Positions 1 through 10,526 of a stretch of DNA of 21,565 nucleotides are shown here, one piece after another; position 1 is the first letter of the stretch; every line of letters begins with the position of its first letter. This DNA comes from Pelargonium nanum. Taxonomy: Eukaryota > Streptophyta > Magnoliopsida > Geraniales > Geraniaceae. The stretch is from assembly GCA_036897485.1 (NCBI GenBank), contig JAYMTF010001741.1, forward strand, positions 1 to 21,565, given 5' to 3'. Under the pieces are notes generated by a model, which was not told where the DNA came from, searched no databases, and was given only the letters and a program-made list of their open reading frames with translations. Both the position numbers and the translations under genes were made by a program.

Positions 1-375
1 GAGACCTCAGAGGAAATCCAAAGTGGTATTAACCACTTGGCCCAACATGTCTTGGTAATTAGGATATTAATTGCATATTTAGTCCAATCAATGCAACTAA
101 GTTTAAATACGTCTCATGGTGAGTTCTAAGCTATCCATTAGTTCAACTTAAGAACCACCAGATTATAACGAAATATACCCAAAACTAGCCTTTCTAATCT
201 CAACAAAGAAAGCAACTCGCATTATAACATTGTTAGGTTAAGCACTTTTGAGTCGGCTCCTAAATTTTTTTCAAATGGGTTACTATATTAATGATCACAA
301 TGTGAAATGCAACAACAATTTTTAAAAAAATGAAACAAATATACATAATTCAAAATGCCGAAACCCCACACTAAC
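1..375 (-). other. Intron 1 (partial) of the EFR3-like gene
   Basis: The minus strand after the donor at 375 is AT-rich and has no open frame matching the next expected segment of the family, so I read it as intron reaching past the left edge. Nothing else was recognised here. Confidence 0.6.
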
Positions 376-522
376 CTGGTCTTTAGGAAATATCTCGGCA
401 ATGAGATGCTTGTACCTCTTCACAGGCTGCCTGGACCTCGGACGCAATCCCGGACAAAAGCAACAAAGATTCCCACATACCGGAATTACTTGTCTCGAAA
501 GTATGCCCGAACAAACACTCAT
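376..522 (-). CDS. EFR3-like (EFR3-of-plants / SEMI-ROLLED LEAF 2 family) protein, first coding exon, partial gene
   Basis: This is a 49-codon first coding exon in phase 0, running from the ATG at 522 to a CAG|GTTAGT splice donor at 376/375. The rest of the gene lies to the left of the window. I recognise the N-terminal signature of the plant EFR3/SRL2 ARM-repeat family: SRQVIPVCGNLC, a cluster of Cys (C4, C16, C20, C21, C23), then RSRQPVKRYKHLIAEIFP at residues 29-46. In the family, EFR3 proteins anchor the PI4-kinase alpha complex at the plasma membrane, and N-terminal Cys S-acylation supplies the membrane attachment; the Cys cluster fits that role. The start at 522 is chosen because family members begin a few residues before the SRQV motif. 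Leader introns are possible, since donor-like sequences occur on the minus strand near 676 and 929. The family call is confident; start and function are inferred. Confidence 0.85.
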
Positions 523-1090
523 ATTTCAACAACAACAAAAAAAAAACAAAAACCTAATTAAATATTTACAAACGCCCCAAATTCTTTCTCTATCTTTACA
601 ATGTACGCTTTTCTTTCCCTTCTGAAGCAATCGGTGACTGAAATTTACAGCGCCGAGAAGGGAAAGAAAGGCCACCAACTAACCTGGTACCTCTCAAAGC
701 CCAATCGCCAGCCTGTGTTATTAGCAACAACCTTTTCGTTACAATCAATAAAAAATTACTTAAACCTCCGAATCAAAAATTAAGAAACAACAACAGCAGC
801 AGCAACAAAACAAATCAACCCATGACGATCGTTGAAAGTAAAATCTACAGAAACAGCTTTGGAGGAGAAAAAAATTGAGAAAAAAAATCTGAGAATTTTT
901 TTTTGGGGAAATTATAATAGAAATTACCTCCTGGGATCAAGACATGAAAGAGGTGACCCGGAGGCTGGAAAAGCGCGCCAAGCTATGCGAGAATGTACCA
1001 GATTTTCAGCATTTTCCACCGCTAAATTTATGATCGAATAGCTGTTTCTCTCTCTCTCTGTTCTTGGAAATTTTTGAATCTACATTTCCA

Positions 1091-1223
1091 TATATACTAT
1101 AATATTTTTCGTACGGCGCATTTTTCCACCATTTTCGACGGTTGACGTGTGGGTCCGAAAATTCATCGACGCTGTACAGTAATGACGTGATTACAGATCT
1201 GGACCGTCCAGTTAGCTGACGTG
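1091..1223 (-). promoter_or_regulatory. Probable promoter of the EFR3-like gene: TATA box and three TGACGTG boxes
   Basis: On the minus strand a TATATA element lies at 1091-1096. A GA-dinucleotide run (TC on the plus strand) at 1047-1059 would fall in the leader. Upstream of the TATA box, three TGACGTG motifs (written on the plus strand) occur at 1143-1149, 1183-1189 and 1217-1223. ACGT-core sites of this type are bound by plant bZIP factors. The start site near 1065 and the link to this gene are inferred from position. The 523-1040 stretch between is presumed 5' leader with possible introns; its short open frames resemble nothing I know. Confidence 0.5.
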
Positions 1224-1260
1224 GATTTGTGATTGGGTCTGTTTGTTTTCGCGCGGGCAA

Positions 1261-2493
1261 AAGTTCTGTCGACAGTTAATTTTCTGGTGTTGTGACTTGT
1301 GAGCCGATCTGTGTTTAGTACAGATACAAACTATAAGTCAGCCCATACGACATCGTTTCTTTCCCATTCACCCAAGATAGACCCTCAGGATCAATTTTAT
1401 TTATTCAGAAAAATAATATTATGAAATTTTTTGTGTATTTATTCTCGTATAAAAGTATCTTATCTCTCAGGGTTTTAGCTATTTAAAACTTTGGACTTTG
1501 TTTATGCCATGTGGTTCTCAAAATCTCAAATGATTTATTCGCTTCGATGCACTTATATTTTTGTCATATATATTAAAAACGAATGAGTCAGAAAATAAGA
1601 TTAAAATAAACTTATCATCATTTTTTATTGAATTATTGTTGGAATTCACATTTTATGTAATGTAATGTCCCACAATGTATTTGGTGAAATGTGAATAATG
1701 TTACATACACAACCAAGACTCAACCACAATACAAAAGAAAATAAATTGAACGAGTGTTACACGCCTACAAATTCATTAGGACGGATATGAGTGTTAACTC
1801 TTTACTAGTTTGGTTGAGTCTCAACTCATAACTCTTTAGTTGAGATAATCAGGAATCAACATTAATATTTACTTTTTCCAACCCAAAATGATTGTTTTTT
1901 GTTTTATTTAGAGAAAAAATAAGGAGAATTTAGTTAGTTGATGTGATATAATCTCATCTATAATCATGATCATGTGTTATAACAAACTTGAAGGTATTTA
2001 CGAAGTTATTATAAGAATATTATGCATAACTATTTTATAAAAAAACAAAATAAGACATTCATTATGAGACAAAAATTCGAGAAAAACATGACTCATTTCG
2101 GGGAGTAGTGACTAACACCCAACATCCTCCAGCCCAATGGTGAAAGATCTATAGATGTTTGTAATTGGTGATTGAAAAATAAAGTTTCTCTATTAAAACC
2201 ACATTCACAATGAAACAAAGGATTGTAGGAAGGTGTAGAAATGATAAAAGGCTAAAAAAAATAATTCAATATCAGTCAAATAATTCTACTATCCACATAC
2301 TCTTTTTTGTATGTTAAAACATGAACAGAGACAGGAACTAGAAAACATCTGAATGCTCAAATGTTTTCTGCATTTGCACTCAACTCTCAAAGAAGATATT
2401 CATCCACTTCACCTGTCCTATAAATTTGGAAATTTAGAGAGCAACAGAAAGTATGATAATGCTTCCAACAGTATAATGTACACACAGACAACA
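1261..2493. other. AT-rich intergenic region
   Basis: No gene, RNA or recognisable transposon was seen. It separates the EFR3-like promoter from the 3' end of the zinc-finger gene. The part next to 2494 is presumably the 3' UTR of that gene, but I saw no clear minus-strand AATAAA close to the stop codon. Confidence 0.5.
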
Positions 2494-4939
2494 CTAAGCT
2501 TTCGACGTACCCCTATGCTCTCGCTCGATGTGCTCCACAAGGGCCACAGCATCGCGGAATCCTCTACTACACTTTGGGCAGACATCAATTGACAATTTCC
2601 GAACGCCATTCGGATTACTACTCCTGTCATGGGTCTTTTCCACGTGATCAATCAAACTTGTAACTGAGGAGAACTTTGCGTGACATTGTGGGCACTCTTC
2701 CACTAACCCACCTTGACTTCCGCTTCCGTTATTGCTGCTCTGTCCCATCTGCAAGGCTTGGCTAAATTCACTGCTCAACTTTGTCATGCTTGCTTCAGCT
2801 TTGGCTCTAACAGATGAAGCTGCATTGAGTAAGCTTGTAGTCCACCTAGATGGTGATGGAGCGGGGGTTTGGTTGGAGTTTGGCGCGTCTCTTCTGTTCG
2901 TGCTTAAGAGACTCCTAAATGGGAAACCTGTTTCTGGTTTCTTAGGTCCTGGACATTTGTGGTCAAGTCCAAACCTATGCTTCAAGCAGTGGTCGATTGT
3001 GCAGTCCCTGCATTTGATTGTGTTGGAAAAAGTTAAGGCCTCTCTGCAGCCAGGTACAGGACATTTTTTCTTTTTGGTGACTTTCTCATAATTTGATGGA
3101 TCACATTCAGTATTGGAATGCTTTTCCCAACAAATATTTGGGTCTACGTCAGGAATAAGTCGAACACCTTTGGCACAGAGAGGGCAGATCACAACGGTAA
3201 CACCCTGATAATCAGCTTTTGGACAGTTGTGTTTAATGTAGCTTCTGTGCTCCAAACAAAATACCTGCCATAAATTGAGCACAGATGAACAAAAAATCAT
3301 ACAAGGTGAAAAAAAATGAATAGATTAATGGTCTGCAATCGAAGAGATTGAAGTGTTGCATATGCAGTTATACGCGCAAGGTAAAAGAATAAAACTAAAA
3401 GCTTGTGCTGAATAGAAAAATGTAAACTTTATATTCAAAATAGAACTGAAAGAAATTAACAATAAACATATAGCTGCCTCAATCAAGAAACACTGGCATT
3501 AAAAAAATAATAACATTATACAAAAACAAAGATAAAACTGGAGTAATTCAGCAATTCATAGTACTCTAAACTTCAGAGAAAAGCAATTTGATTATTTCAG
3601 ATGAGGCATATAGGCTTATTTATTTCAATTGCAAATGTCTAGGTGAAGAAATGAGGATCAAGCGAAGAACAGCGAATGAGTGAACCAAGCCTTCGACAAT
3701 ATGGAAAACAGTGTCAGTGGTGAATCAAAGCATCTGGTGAGAGATACAGGTAAGCAGAGAAGTTGTTTACCATGAAAAAAAGTCAGAATAATGAATAATC
3801 ATGACGTTTTTTGCAGTCATCTACAAACTACTATAAACCATATATCATATGGAGCAGATGAAGAATGTACAAAGCATTTAAAATGATGGGAACAAATAAT
3901 ATGGCTTTGAAGTAATTAATGTCATTAAAAATTGCATCCAACATTCCCACAAAAGAGTGCAGGTTCATACATATCACATAACTTTACAATGCCCATAAGC
4001 ACACATATATATTCAAAGAACCAAATAGTAAATCAACTTGTTTTCCAGTACAATACGATAGTCCCTAGTCTGCCTTCCCCAATTACCAATAAGATGCTTA
4101 TCCAAATTCAGTTGATTAGTTTGCTAAATGTGAAGGCAATCTGATAACAGATAGGTTTACATTAATAGTAAAGTTGAACTTCCTACATAGACAACCTACT
4201 GGATGTAAGTAAAGTGTCTCCACAGATGAACAAAGAATAGAGGCTTATGGACCCAACAGGATGCAAAAGATGATCACATCGAGTAAATCTAAATTCTCTA
4301 ATTCTGGGGAAACATGCTCACAAAAGTAGGCACTGCGAAACCATTAAATATGAGACCCAAATTACCATATATATATAACATACAACAATAGTTGGGTAGA
4401 TTCATGCTTCACATAAGAAGGCCTAGCTTAATTAAAAGTTAGCAACAAACAAATGGTACTAAAGAAAAAAATGAGCTGAACAATACTAAAACTCAACACT
4501 CACATTGTCAGCTAAACCGCCCTTAACTCAAATGATCAAGCATTAGCTCCTTCCGAGACTACAACTCAATCTACATTTTTTAACAAACACAACCTCCATA
4601 ATTAAAGATCCAAATAACCCAGAGAGTCATTAATTAGCTCAACCCACTAAATCACAAGATTTTTTTTTTTTTTTACTAAGCTCAATCATTTAACCAATAA
4701 AAAAATCCCTTTTGCTATTGACATGCAAAGAAACAAAACAAAGCACAAACTGAAATTGAATTCACAAATGAAACCAAGCCATAGTACCAACAACGAGGCC
4801 AATTTGCAAAAACATAAACTTATATAAGAGAATAACAAACCTGGCGGCATCGGTCGCAGGTAAAAGGCAGGAAGTCAATCTGCTTGCAAATGTCAACGCT
4901 GCAATGCTTACCCAGATCGGGGAATTGTGGAGTTCCCAT
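2494..4939 (-). CDS. Stress-associated protein with two AN1 and two C2H2 zinc fingers (SAP11/SAP16-like)
   Basis: Two exons, 4841-4939 and 2494-3264, encode 289 residues; the stop is TAG at 2494-2496. The intron (3265-4840, 1576 bp) has GTTTGT and TGGCAG ends and is phase 0. AN1 finger 1 uses C13, C18, C28, C31, C36, H39, H45 and C47, and the intron cuts it between residues 33 and 34. AN1 finger 2 covers about 101-137 (KKKCPVPGC through LDHKC). A CPLC motif at 60-63 and H82/C87 lie between them. The C-terminal C2H2 fingers use C224/C227/H240/H245 and C262/C265/H278/H283. Length and domain order match plant SAP11/SAP16 proteins, which are stress-responsive; AN1 proteins are linked to ubiquitin handling, but nothing here shows the target. 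The linker (about 141-220) is Ser/Asn/Pro-rich and probably disordered. The start lies in a TCTAATGGG context and is the only sensible ATG of exon 1. Confidence 0.93.
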
Positions 4940-5215
4940 TAGATTTCAATTCCCAGAATCGATAGAATCGAATTGTAGAACAAAACACAAAGAGATAAAT
5001 ATAAACAAGGAAAAAAATTGAGGAGTTGAATAAGAACAACAACAATCTGGAAATGGATTTGAATGAAACTTTCGAATTCCGCGAAAGGTAGAAACCGCGG
5101 AATCGAAAGTGGGAGAGATGGGAAGAAGACGAGTCGGTGAGACCTGATACAGTCGCCGGTCGTCCCTTCCGAGTCCTTCCTGTTCTGTCCTGACCTGTCT
5201 GGGTTTCTTTATTTT
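4940..5215 (-). promoter_or_regulatory. 5' leader and proximal promoter of the AN1/C2H2 gene
   Basis: The region upstream of the ATG at 4939 becomes less AT-rich around 5080-5210, as expected for a transcribed leader and core promoter. No clear TATA box was found, so the start site is not fixed. The following stretch, 5216-5530, holds AT-rich DNA with nothing recognised. Confidence 0.35.
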
Positions 5216-5530
5216 CTGTACTAAATAATATTATTTTGATATTTTACCGTTTACGTTTTGGTTTTGTACTAAGCAACGAGAGGGAGATGGACCCGTCAAT
5301 GTATCGGGTTTGGACCCATAACCCGCGCCGTATTCGAAGACTCGCTCTCAACTAAAAAGTCTAAACAAAAATGTGAGCTCCTCTTTGCATCCGGCCTAGT
5401 GGGAATTTTACCCTTCTTTTTTATTTCTTTTTTCTTAATATTGTTAGGTGTTTTAAGTGGGTCCGCAAATTCGCAGTTGACATCTTTAAGCCGCCTAATC
5501 ATTTATAGACTAATTCATGGAAGTTGAATT

Positions 5531-6660
5531 TGGTAACATGGAGTATGTCGGATAATATTGGTTCACTCAACCCTAAGCACAATTCCACACTATTTTCTCA
5601 GTCTTTTCCAAATTTCTAGTTTTTTTGTTTGATGGAGTTATACTAAGAATTTGGTGGTCTAAAATAATGTTGCAAAAGAATTCATTGAAAATCATGTGAG
5701 TTTTTATCTCTTCCAAAATGGAGACATGTAATTGGAATGTGGATTCTAGAGGCATGTTATGCAGCTTTATTAGGCAACCAATTTTGGCATATAAAAAAGA
5801 GTGACAACAGTCTAGTTCACTAAGTTGTACCTCTTAAATACTACACATGAGAACCATTTAGGAGGAATAGAGAAAAGACAGTGACTCGTGGATATGAAAA
5901 AATTTAGGTGAAAGACGAGAGTTCCTAAGACCTTATACTCTCTGAAAGATAGGTGATGGAGAAAATATTTAAACTTCTAAAAACAAATGAATTTCTTTGT
6001 AATTGATTATCCCTAATCAAAATTCGTCTTTGTCGAAGAAAGTGAAAGTTGGTGACCTAATTGATAAGCACAAGGCAATGGAGATATAGCCTAATCAAAT
6101 GGCGGTTTGAGAAAAATATTGTATCCCAAATTCAGAGGATTTGCATCCCTTCCAAAGTTGGAACAAGTGATACGATTATTTGAGGCCTGCAAACTCAAAA
6201 AATAATGCTCTGCCGGTGAATCAAAACCGTTATATATAAACGAAACCTTTTGTCCTAAGAAGATGTTTAAGGTATGATGGCAGCGCCAATTCTATTGCTT
6301 CATTTGTACGTGGTTAATCTTTATTCTGGCAAGTACCGACAGCAAAGTTCTTAAAGCAATTATTTGTCAAACTATGAGAGTTAAGGGAAGATGAAAATAG
6401 AGTTGTATTCAAAGGAGAGCATACTACCTTTCACCAAGTTTTAACTAATACTAATCAATTAGTAACCCTTCTGAACTCTCAGGAAAATTACAGTTTGCAA
6501 ACTAGTAGCGACATTGTTATCAAATGGTGCTTCATAGTATGTGATGGATCGTTCTAAGATTGCAAGGATGGTTTTGGATGAGATTTTACTTTTAGAATGG
6601 GATTTGTAATGAGGTTGTGGGTTGTGTCTATCATGTCTTTGAAACCTTCTTTCGTGTGTC
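5531..6660 (+). mobile_element. Decayed, 5'-truncated LINE (non-LTR retrotransposon) pol remnant: RT C-terminal part to start of RNase H
   Basis: No long open frame remains, but conserved LINE pol blocks appear in order on the plus strand, broken by stops and frame changes. The blocks are: RIILVHSTLSTIPHYFLSLF from about 5549, the end of the RT region; RIWWSK at 5646, the FWW block; GMWILEACYAALLGNQFWHI from 5734, the G-G-F-R-D-L..FN.A-L-L.K-Q-W block; KIGDGENI at 5946-5969; IQRICIPSK...SDTII at 6130-6180, the zf-RVT lead-in, followed by a stop where Trp is usual; ENRVVF near 6396, the W-E..K-E-R-N-R-F block; and IKWCFIVCDGSF at 6519-6554, the first RNase H strand with its catalytic Asp. The RT catalytic domain is absent, which fits 5' truncation. 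The 3' end and any A-tail were not found, so both borders are approximate. It cannot encode an active enzyme. Confidence 0.8.
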
Positions 6661-7246
6661 GATAGTGACTCATTTCTACTGTTTTATTTTCTATGAGGAT
6701 TTTCGACATGAGTCCGCAATCAACCACAGTTAGAACCTTTCAGCAGTTTAAATACACCGAAATTATTCCCACTCGAGCCAGAAACATCCACTACGAGCAC
6801 TTCTCTGCCACAGCCACAAACAGCTACAACACCACTCGAACCAGAAAATACAATTTGGGATATGCTTAGAAACTCCTCAACAAGTGTTAATAAACAGTAA
6901 AATTGTTTGATTAAAAGTAATGATCTCATCTTCCTCCAAACAGCAAAACGTACACTAACAAACCTAAAATCTATCAAGAGATTCCCACAGAATTAATCAA
7001 CATGTTACCGCTAATACTAGAAAGCAAAATCAAATGTTTGAGATCAAACCTGGTCTGAAATTCAAAAAACTCAACTTCGATCCATTACACCAGAAGTTAA
7101 TTATGTAATCAAAATTTAAATCCACAACATAGAAACAACTCAAGCAGTTTAACAGAACGGGTAAAGGAAATAAATTATCTCAGATAGCATCAAAAGCATA
7201 AACTGACAATAACCTATACGAGTCCTAACAAAACATTCTCTTCAGC
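6661..7246. other. Intergenic region with a short direct repeat; presumed 3' UTR of RPS2 near 7246
   Basis: A 16-bp direct repeat, CCACTCGAGCCAGAAA at 6769-6784 and CCACTCGAACCAGAAA at 6832-6847, has one mismatch and a 63-bp offset. An 85-codon minus-strand frame (6720-6977) spans it but has no recognisable domain. The part next to 7247 is presumably the RPS2 3' UTR. Confidence 0.4.
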
Positions 7247-9371
7247 TTACGCTTCAACTGGCTCTTCCAGAATCAAAGCCTTCACGGGCTTTGCTGCCAA
7301 AAGGTCAGTGTGCTCTTGGAATGGAGACTTGGTGAAGCGGGTCTCTCTCCAGAAGTCAGGAGTAAGGAACCCATAAGTTTTCAACAAGCAGTCAAAGGTA
7401 GCCTGCAGAATAGTGAAAAGCAATCAAGGAAAAAAAATGGAAACAAGGTTTAAAACATAATATACATAATACTAGAACTAATTGAACATAAAGAAATTAT
7501 CTGTAATAATCAATTATTATATATAGATTGAGTAGATGAACTTGAAACTAAGGCCAACAAATCATCAAAACGAATAGAAAATCCTTCCTCTGCCCCATAT
7601 TAGTACCCCATTTTCTTGCATTCTTGTATAAAAAAGAGTGCCCTCTTTCCAACTTAATAAGCTGTTATGCATAAATTACTAATAGTGTCCCCATTAAGGG
7701 GTTAGCTAATATCCTTTGAATTTGTTGGCAGACATGATGAACTCGAGGACACAAGAGGAAATGTGCATCACAAACTAACTTCTTAATTTATATCAAAAAG
7801 GAAACCAAGACAAACAATTTGAGACTGAGTAATAAACCAAAGGGCAAGCAAGGATAAAGTTACCACAAACAGTAAATAAATTGACAAATTATTATAAATT
7901 CAGTTACATAATCCCAAACTAGAATTTGTATAGTTTTTATTCAAGAATGGCAATGAGATTCTGATTCATTCATGTTTAGAATATAACTATTTGCCATTTG
8001 GTCATGGGAATGGCCAACCCCGCCTAAATAACTGGTTCAGGCATTGCATGGTGGCAAAGGAAAAGAAAATGCTATTATAAGATGTCATTGAAACTAAATT
8101 AGACAATATGGCAATCAAATTTAATATATAGCAAGTACTACTTGCTTCAGTAAGCAAATTGAACAAATACAATGACAAAAATGAACCACAACAAATATAA
8201 ATGATGATATTGTCAACATGATTATCAAATAGTGATAACTCAATGTTTCAGAGTAAAATCAATCTAATTCAGATTGCTTTAACAACTGAAATGAGCACTA
8301 GTCTGCAAAATAAGAAAATTGACTTCAGATTATTACGATGTCAAAGTCATTTTATAATTTGACTATCACAAACTACTAAAACTATGGATTTTAGCAATAA
8401 TTCAATAAAAATATACTTTATTTATCTAACTGAAACCTAAACCCATTATAACAATAATTAAAACACTCTCAAATGGAAACATTGTCACACAATGTAAGAC
8501 TATAAATCAGACTAATTCCCAAATCAGATACACATAACTAGATAGTGAGCATCACAATCACTCAGTTCATATTCAAATATAAAGCAAGTCAGAAGGAAAA
8601 AACATAAAAACAAATCAGTTCACAGTAAAATTTAAAAAAAACATAATATGCATCAACAAATTAACAAATCAAATCAGCGTAATTGCAACATATAAACCAT
8701 ATTGTGATAGATCAAACCTTGACAAAGTTTCCGAGGGTCTTGGTTGAGCCCCTGGATGACGTGAACACATCCTCAATACCAGCAAACTGGAGGACCTTCT
8801 TGGGAACCCTAGCAGCGACAATACCAGCACCACGAGGAGCCGGGACCATCCTAACCGTGACGGAACCACACTTTCCGGTGACCTTGCAGGGCACAGTGTG
8901 TGGCTTCCCGATCTTGTTACCCCAGTAACCCCTCCTCACGGGGATGACAGTGAGCTTAGCCAATATGATAGCCCCTCGGATAGCAGTGGCCACCTCCTTA
9001 CTGCACTTGACTCCGAGACCGACGTGGCCGTTACCATCTCCGACGACGACGAAGGCCTTAAACCTGGTTCGCTGACCGGCACGGGTCTGCTTCTGGACAG
9101 GCATGATCTTCATGACCTCGTCCTTAAGGCTGGGACCAACAAGAGTGTCGACGATCTGATGCTCCTTGATTGGGAGCGAGTGGAGGTATATATGCTCCAG
9201 GGATTGAATTTTACCTTCCTTGACGAGACGTCCGAGCTTGGTGACAGGGACCCACTTCTCCTCCTCCTCACGGCGAGGTCCGCGGCGGCGACCGCCACGG
9301 CCACCACGGTCACCGCGGGCACGGAAACCGCGGCCAAAAGCGCCTCTTTCTCCTCCTCCTCTTTCTGCCAT
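7247..9371 (-). CDS. RPS2: 40S ribosomal protein S2 (uS5)
   Basis: Two exons, 8718-9371 (218 codons) and 7247-7402 (51 codons plus TAA), encode 269 residues, close to the usual plant length. The 1315-bp intron (7403-8717) is phase 0, with GTTTGA and CTGCAG ends. The N-terminus is an RG/RGG-rich basic tail (about residues 4-34). The uS5 RNA-binding domain follows, with the family signature around residues 99-130: GQRTRFKAF, then [17 protein letters not shown]. The C-terminal uS5 fold includes [19 protein letters not shown], and the end contains [19 protein letters not shown] across the splice junction. The protein is a core part of the small subunit near the mRNA entry and decoding region. The ATG at 9371 sits in ACAATGGC, a good plant start context. 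Exon 1 is much richer in G+C than its surroundings. Upstream telo-box and site II elements support a ribosomal-protein type promoter. The gene looks intact. Confidence 0.97.
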
Positions 9372-9409
9372 TGTCGGTGATGCGTGCGGCGAAGATTGCA
9401 GGTTATGGG

Positions 9410-9654
9410 AAAACCCTAGCTGTGGAGAGAAATGGTGTACTATTGAAGGAGAGAGTGTGTGGGGATAAAGAATATGAGTTTATATATATGGTGAGGAGTG
9501 GGCGAGAACTAGGGTTTTTGGTGATCTTCGTTCCTGGGGTGTTTGGTTGCGGGGAAGGAAGTGGGCTGTATCTGGATTCTGATTTCCATGATAGGAGTAT
9601 AATTATCCTGGTGTGAAAGCCCAGGTTTTTCGTGTGGGCTAGAAGCCCAGCCCA
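9410..9654 (-). promoter_or_regulatory. Ribosomal-protein promoter of RPS2: telo-boxes, TATA-like element, four site II motifs
   Basis: The telo-box AAAACCCTAG lies at 9410-9419, in the leader. A second one, in the other orientation (TAGGGTTT), is at 9510-9517. A TATATATAA-like element reads on the minus strand around 9479-9488. Four site II motifs (TGGGCT or its complement AGCCCA) lie at 9618-9623, 9635-9640, 9644-9649 and 9649-9654. Telo-box plus site II is the known signature of plant ribosomal protein and ribosome-biogenesis genes active in dividing cells. Confidence 0.8.
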
Positions 9655-9659
9655 GGCCT

Positions 9660-10230
9660 TTGTTAGGTGAAATATTATCTGCCCACTAGGAAATGATTTA
9701 CACAATTTCTTTTTTCTTATCAATTAGACTTCACAAACAGGTTCTTAATTCAAATCCTCTACTTATAATTTGGGGAAAATCTTTACATTCTTGTAAAATC
9801 CAAGAGAAGCAAACTTTTTGGCCGAACACTTTGCCAAAATTCATTCATGTCACTCGAATCTTTCTATAGCATTGTTATGGTTGTTGTAAACTATAACCGT
9901 TTCACCGAATCAAGTTTAAGGTTTGAGTTTACAAAAGTTGATGTTCAAATTGAAATATTTGGCACTGAATGTTGGATATGTTTTAACCACAAAATTCTTT
10001 CTCAGGGGTGATTTTATGATATTTTGCAAAGTAATAAATTCTTTCAATTTATTGGTTCGATTTGAGAATGGATACATGGACTATATAACTATGTTGGATT
10101 GGTACCTTTTAAATGGTTGAAGTTCATAGTTTAGAACCTTCTAAAGTGGATAGTTAATGGTGTATTTTTCTCATTAATATGAGTTAAGTGTTAAACTATA
10201 AATTAATTTGCGAATCCTATAATCGGCAAA
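9660..10230. other. Intergenic region
   Basis: AT-rich, with a 65-codon plus-strand frame (9923-10120) that contains no domain I recognise. If the purine tract just downstream is a retrotransposon polypurine tract, this could be decayed internal element sequence, but no pol motif was seen. Confidence 0.35.
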
Positions 10231-10526
10231 ATAAGGGGGAGTGTATCATATTTAAATACACTTGTCGCCCTTAGAGTTGTATATAAATATTAGAGTATGT
10301 CTCTTATTGTTCGTTTTACTTGTTTCAAATTTGTTCCTTTTTGCTGGTAAGTAATGAATCTTGTTGTTTCTTTTTCGCTTGGAATCTAATAATTGAAGTC
10401 CCTAGTGAATTATTGATGAGCTACTACTAAAGTTGGGCTAATGCACTTTGGTACATAGTTTTTACCAATTGGGCTGGGAATTGGGTTTAAGCTTCATAAA
10501 GTTTCAACTTCAAATTTCAATTAGAG
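10231..10526 (+). mobile_element. Possible LTR start preceded by a polypurine tract
   Basis: ATAAGGGGGAG at 10231-10241 is followed directly by TGTATC at 10242. This resembles the polypurine tract and 5'-TG of a Copia-type 3' LTR. A TATATAAATA stretch lies about 40 bp in, as expected for an LTR promoter. I could not find the matching LTR, the CA end or a target duplication, so this is tentative. Confidence 0.3.

Noticed and set aside
2732..3091. 119-codon plus-strand frame
   Set aside because: It is antisense to exon 2 of the AN1/C2H2 gene, whose zinc-finger motifs are unambiguous.
8202..8291. Possible box C/D snoRNA (ATGATGA ... CTGA) in the RPS2 intron
   Set aside because: It is on the strand opposite to the host gene, has no terminal stem, and C' and D' boxes are not convincing.
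8898..9380. 160-codon plus-strand frame
   Set aside because: It is the antisense shadow of RPS2 exon 1, kept open by the G+C-rich codon usage of the real gene; its peptide is low complexity.
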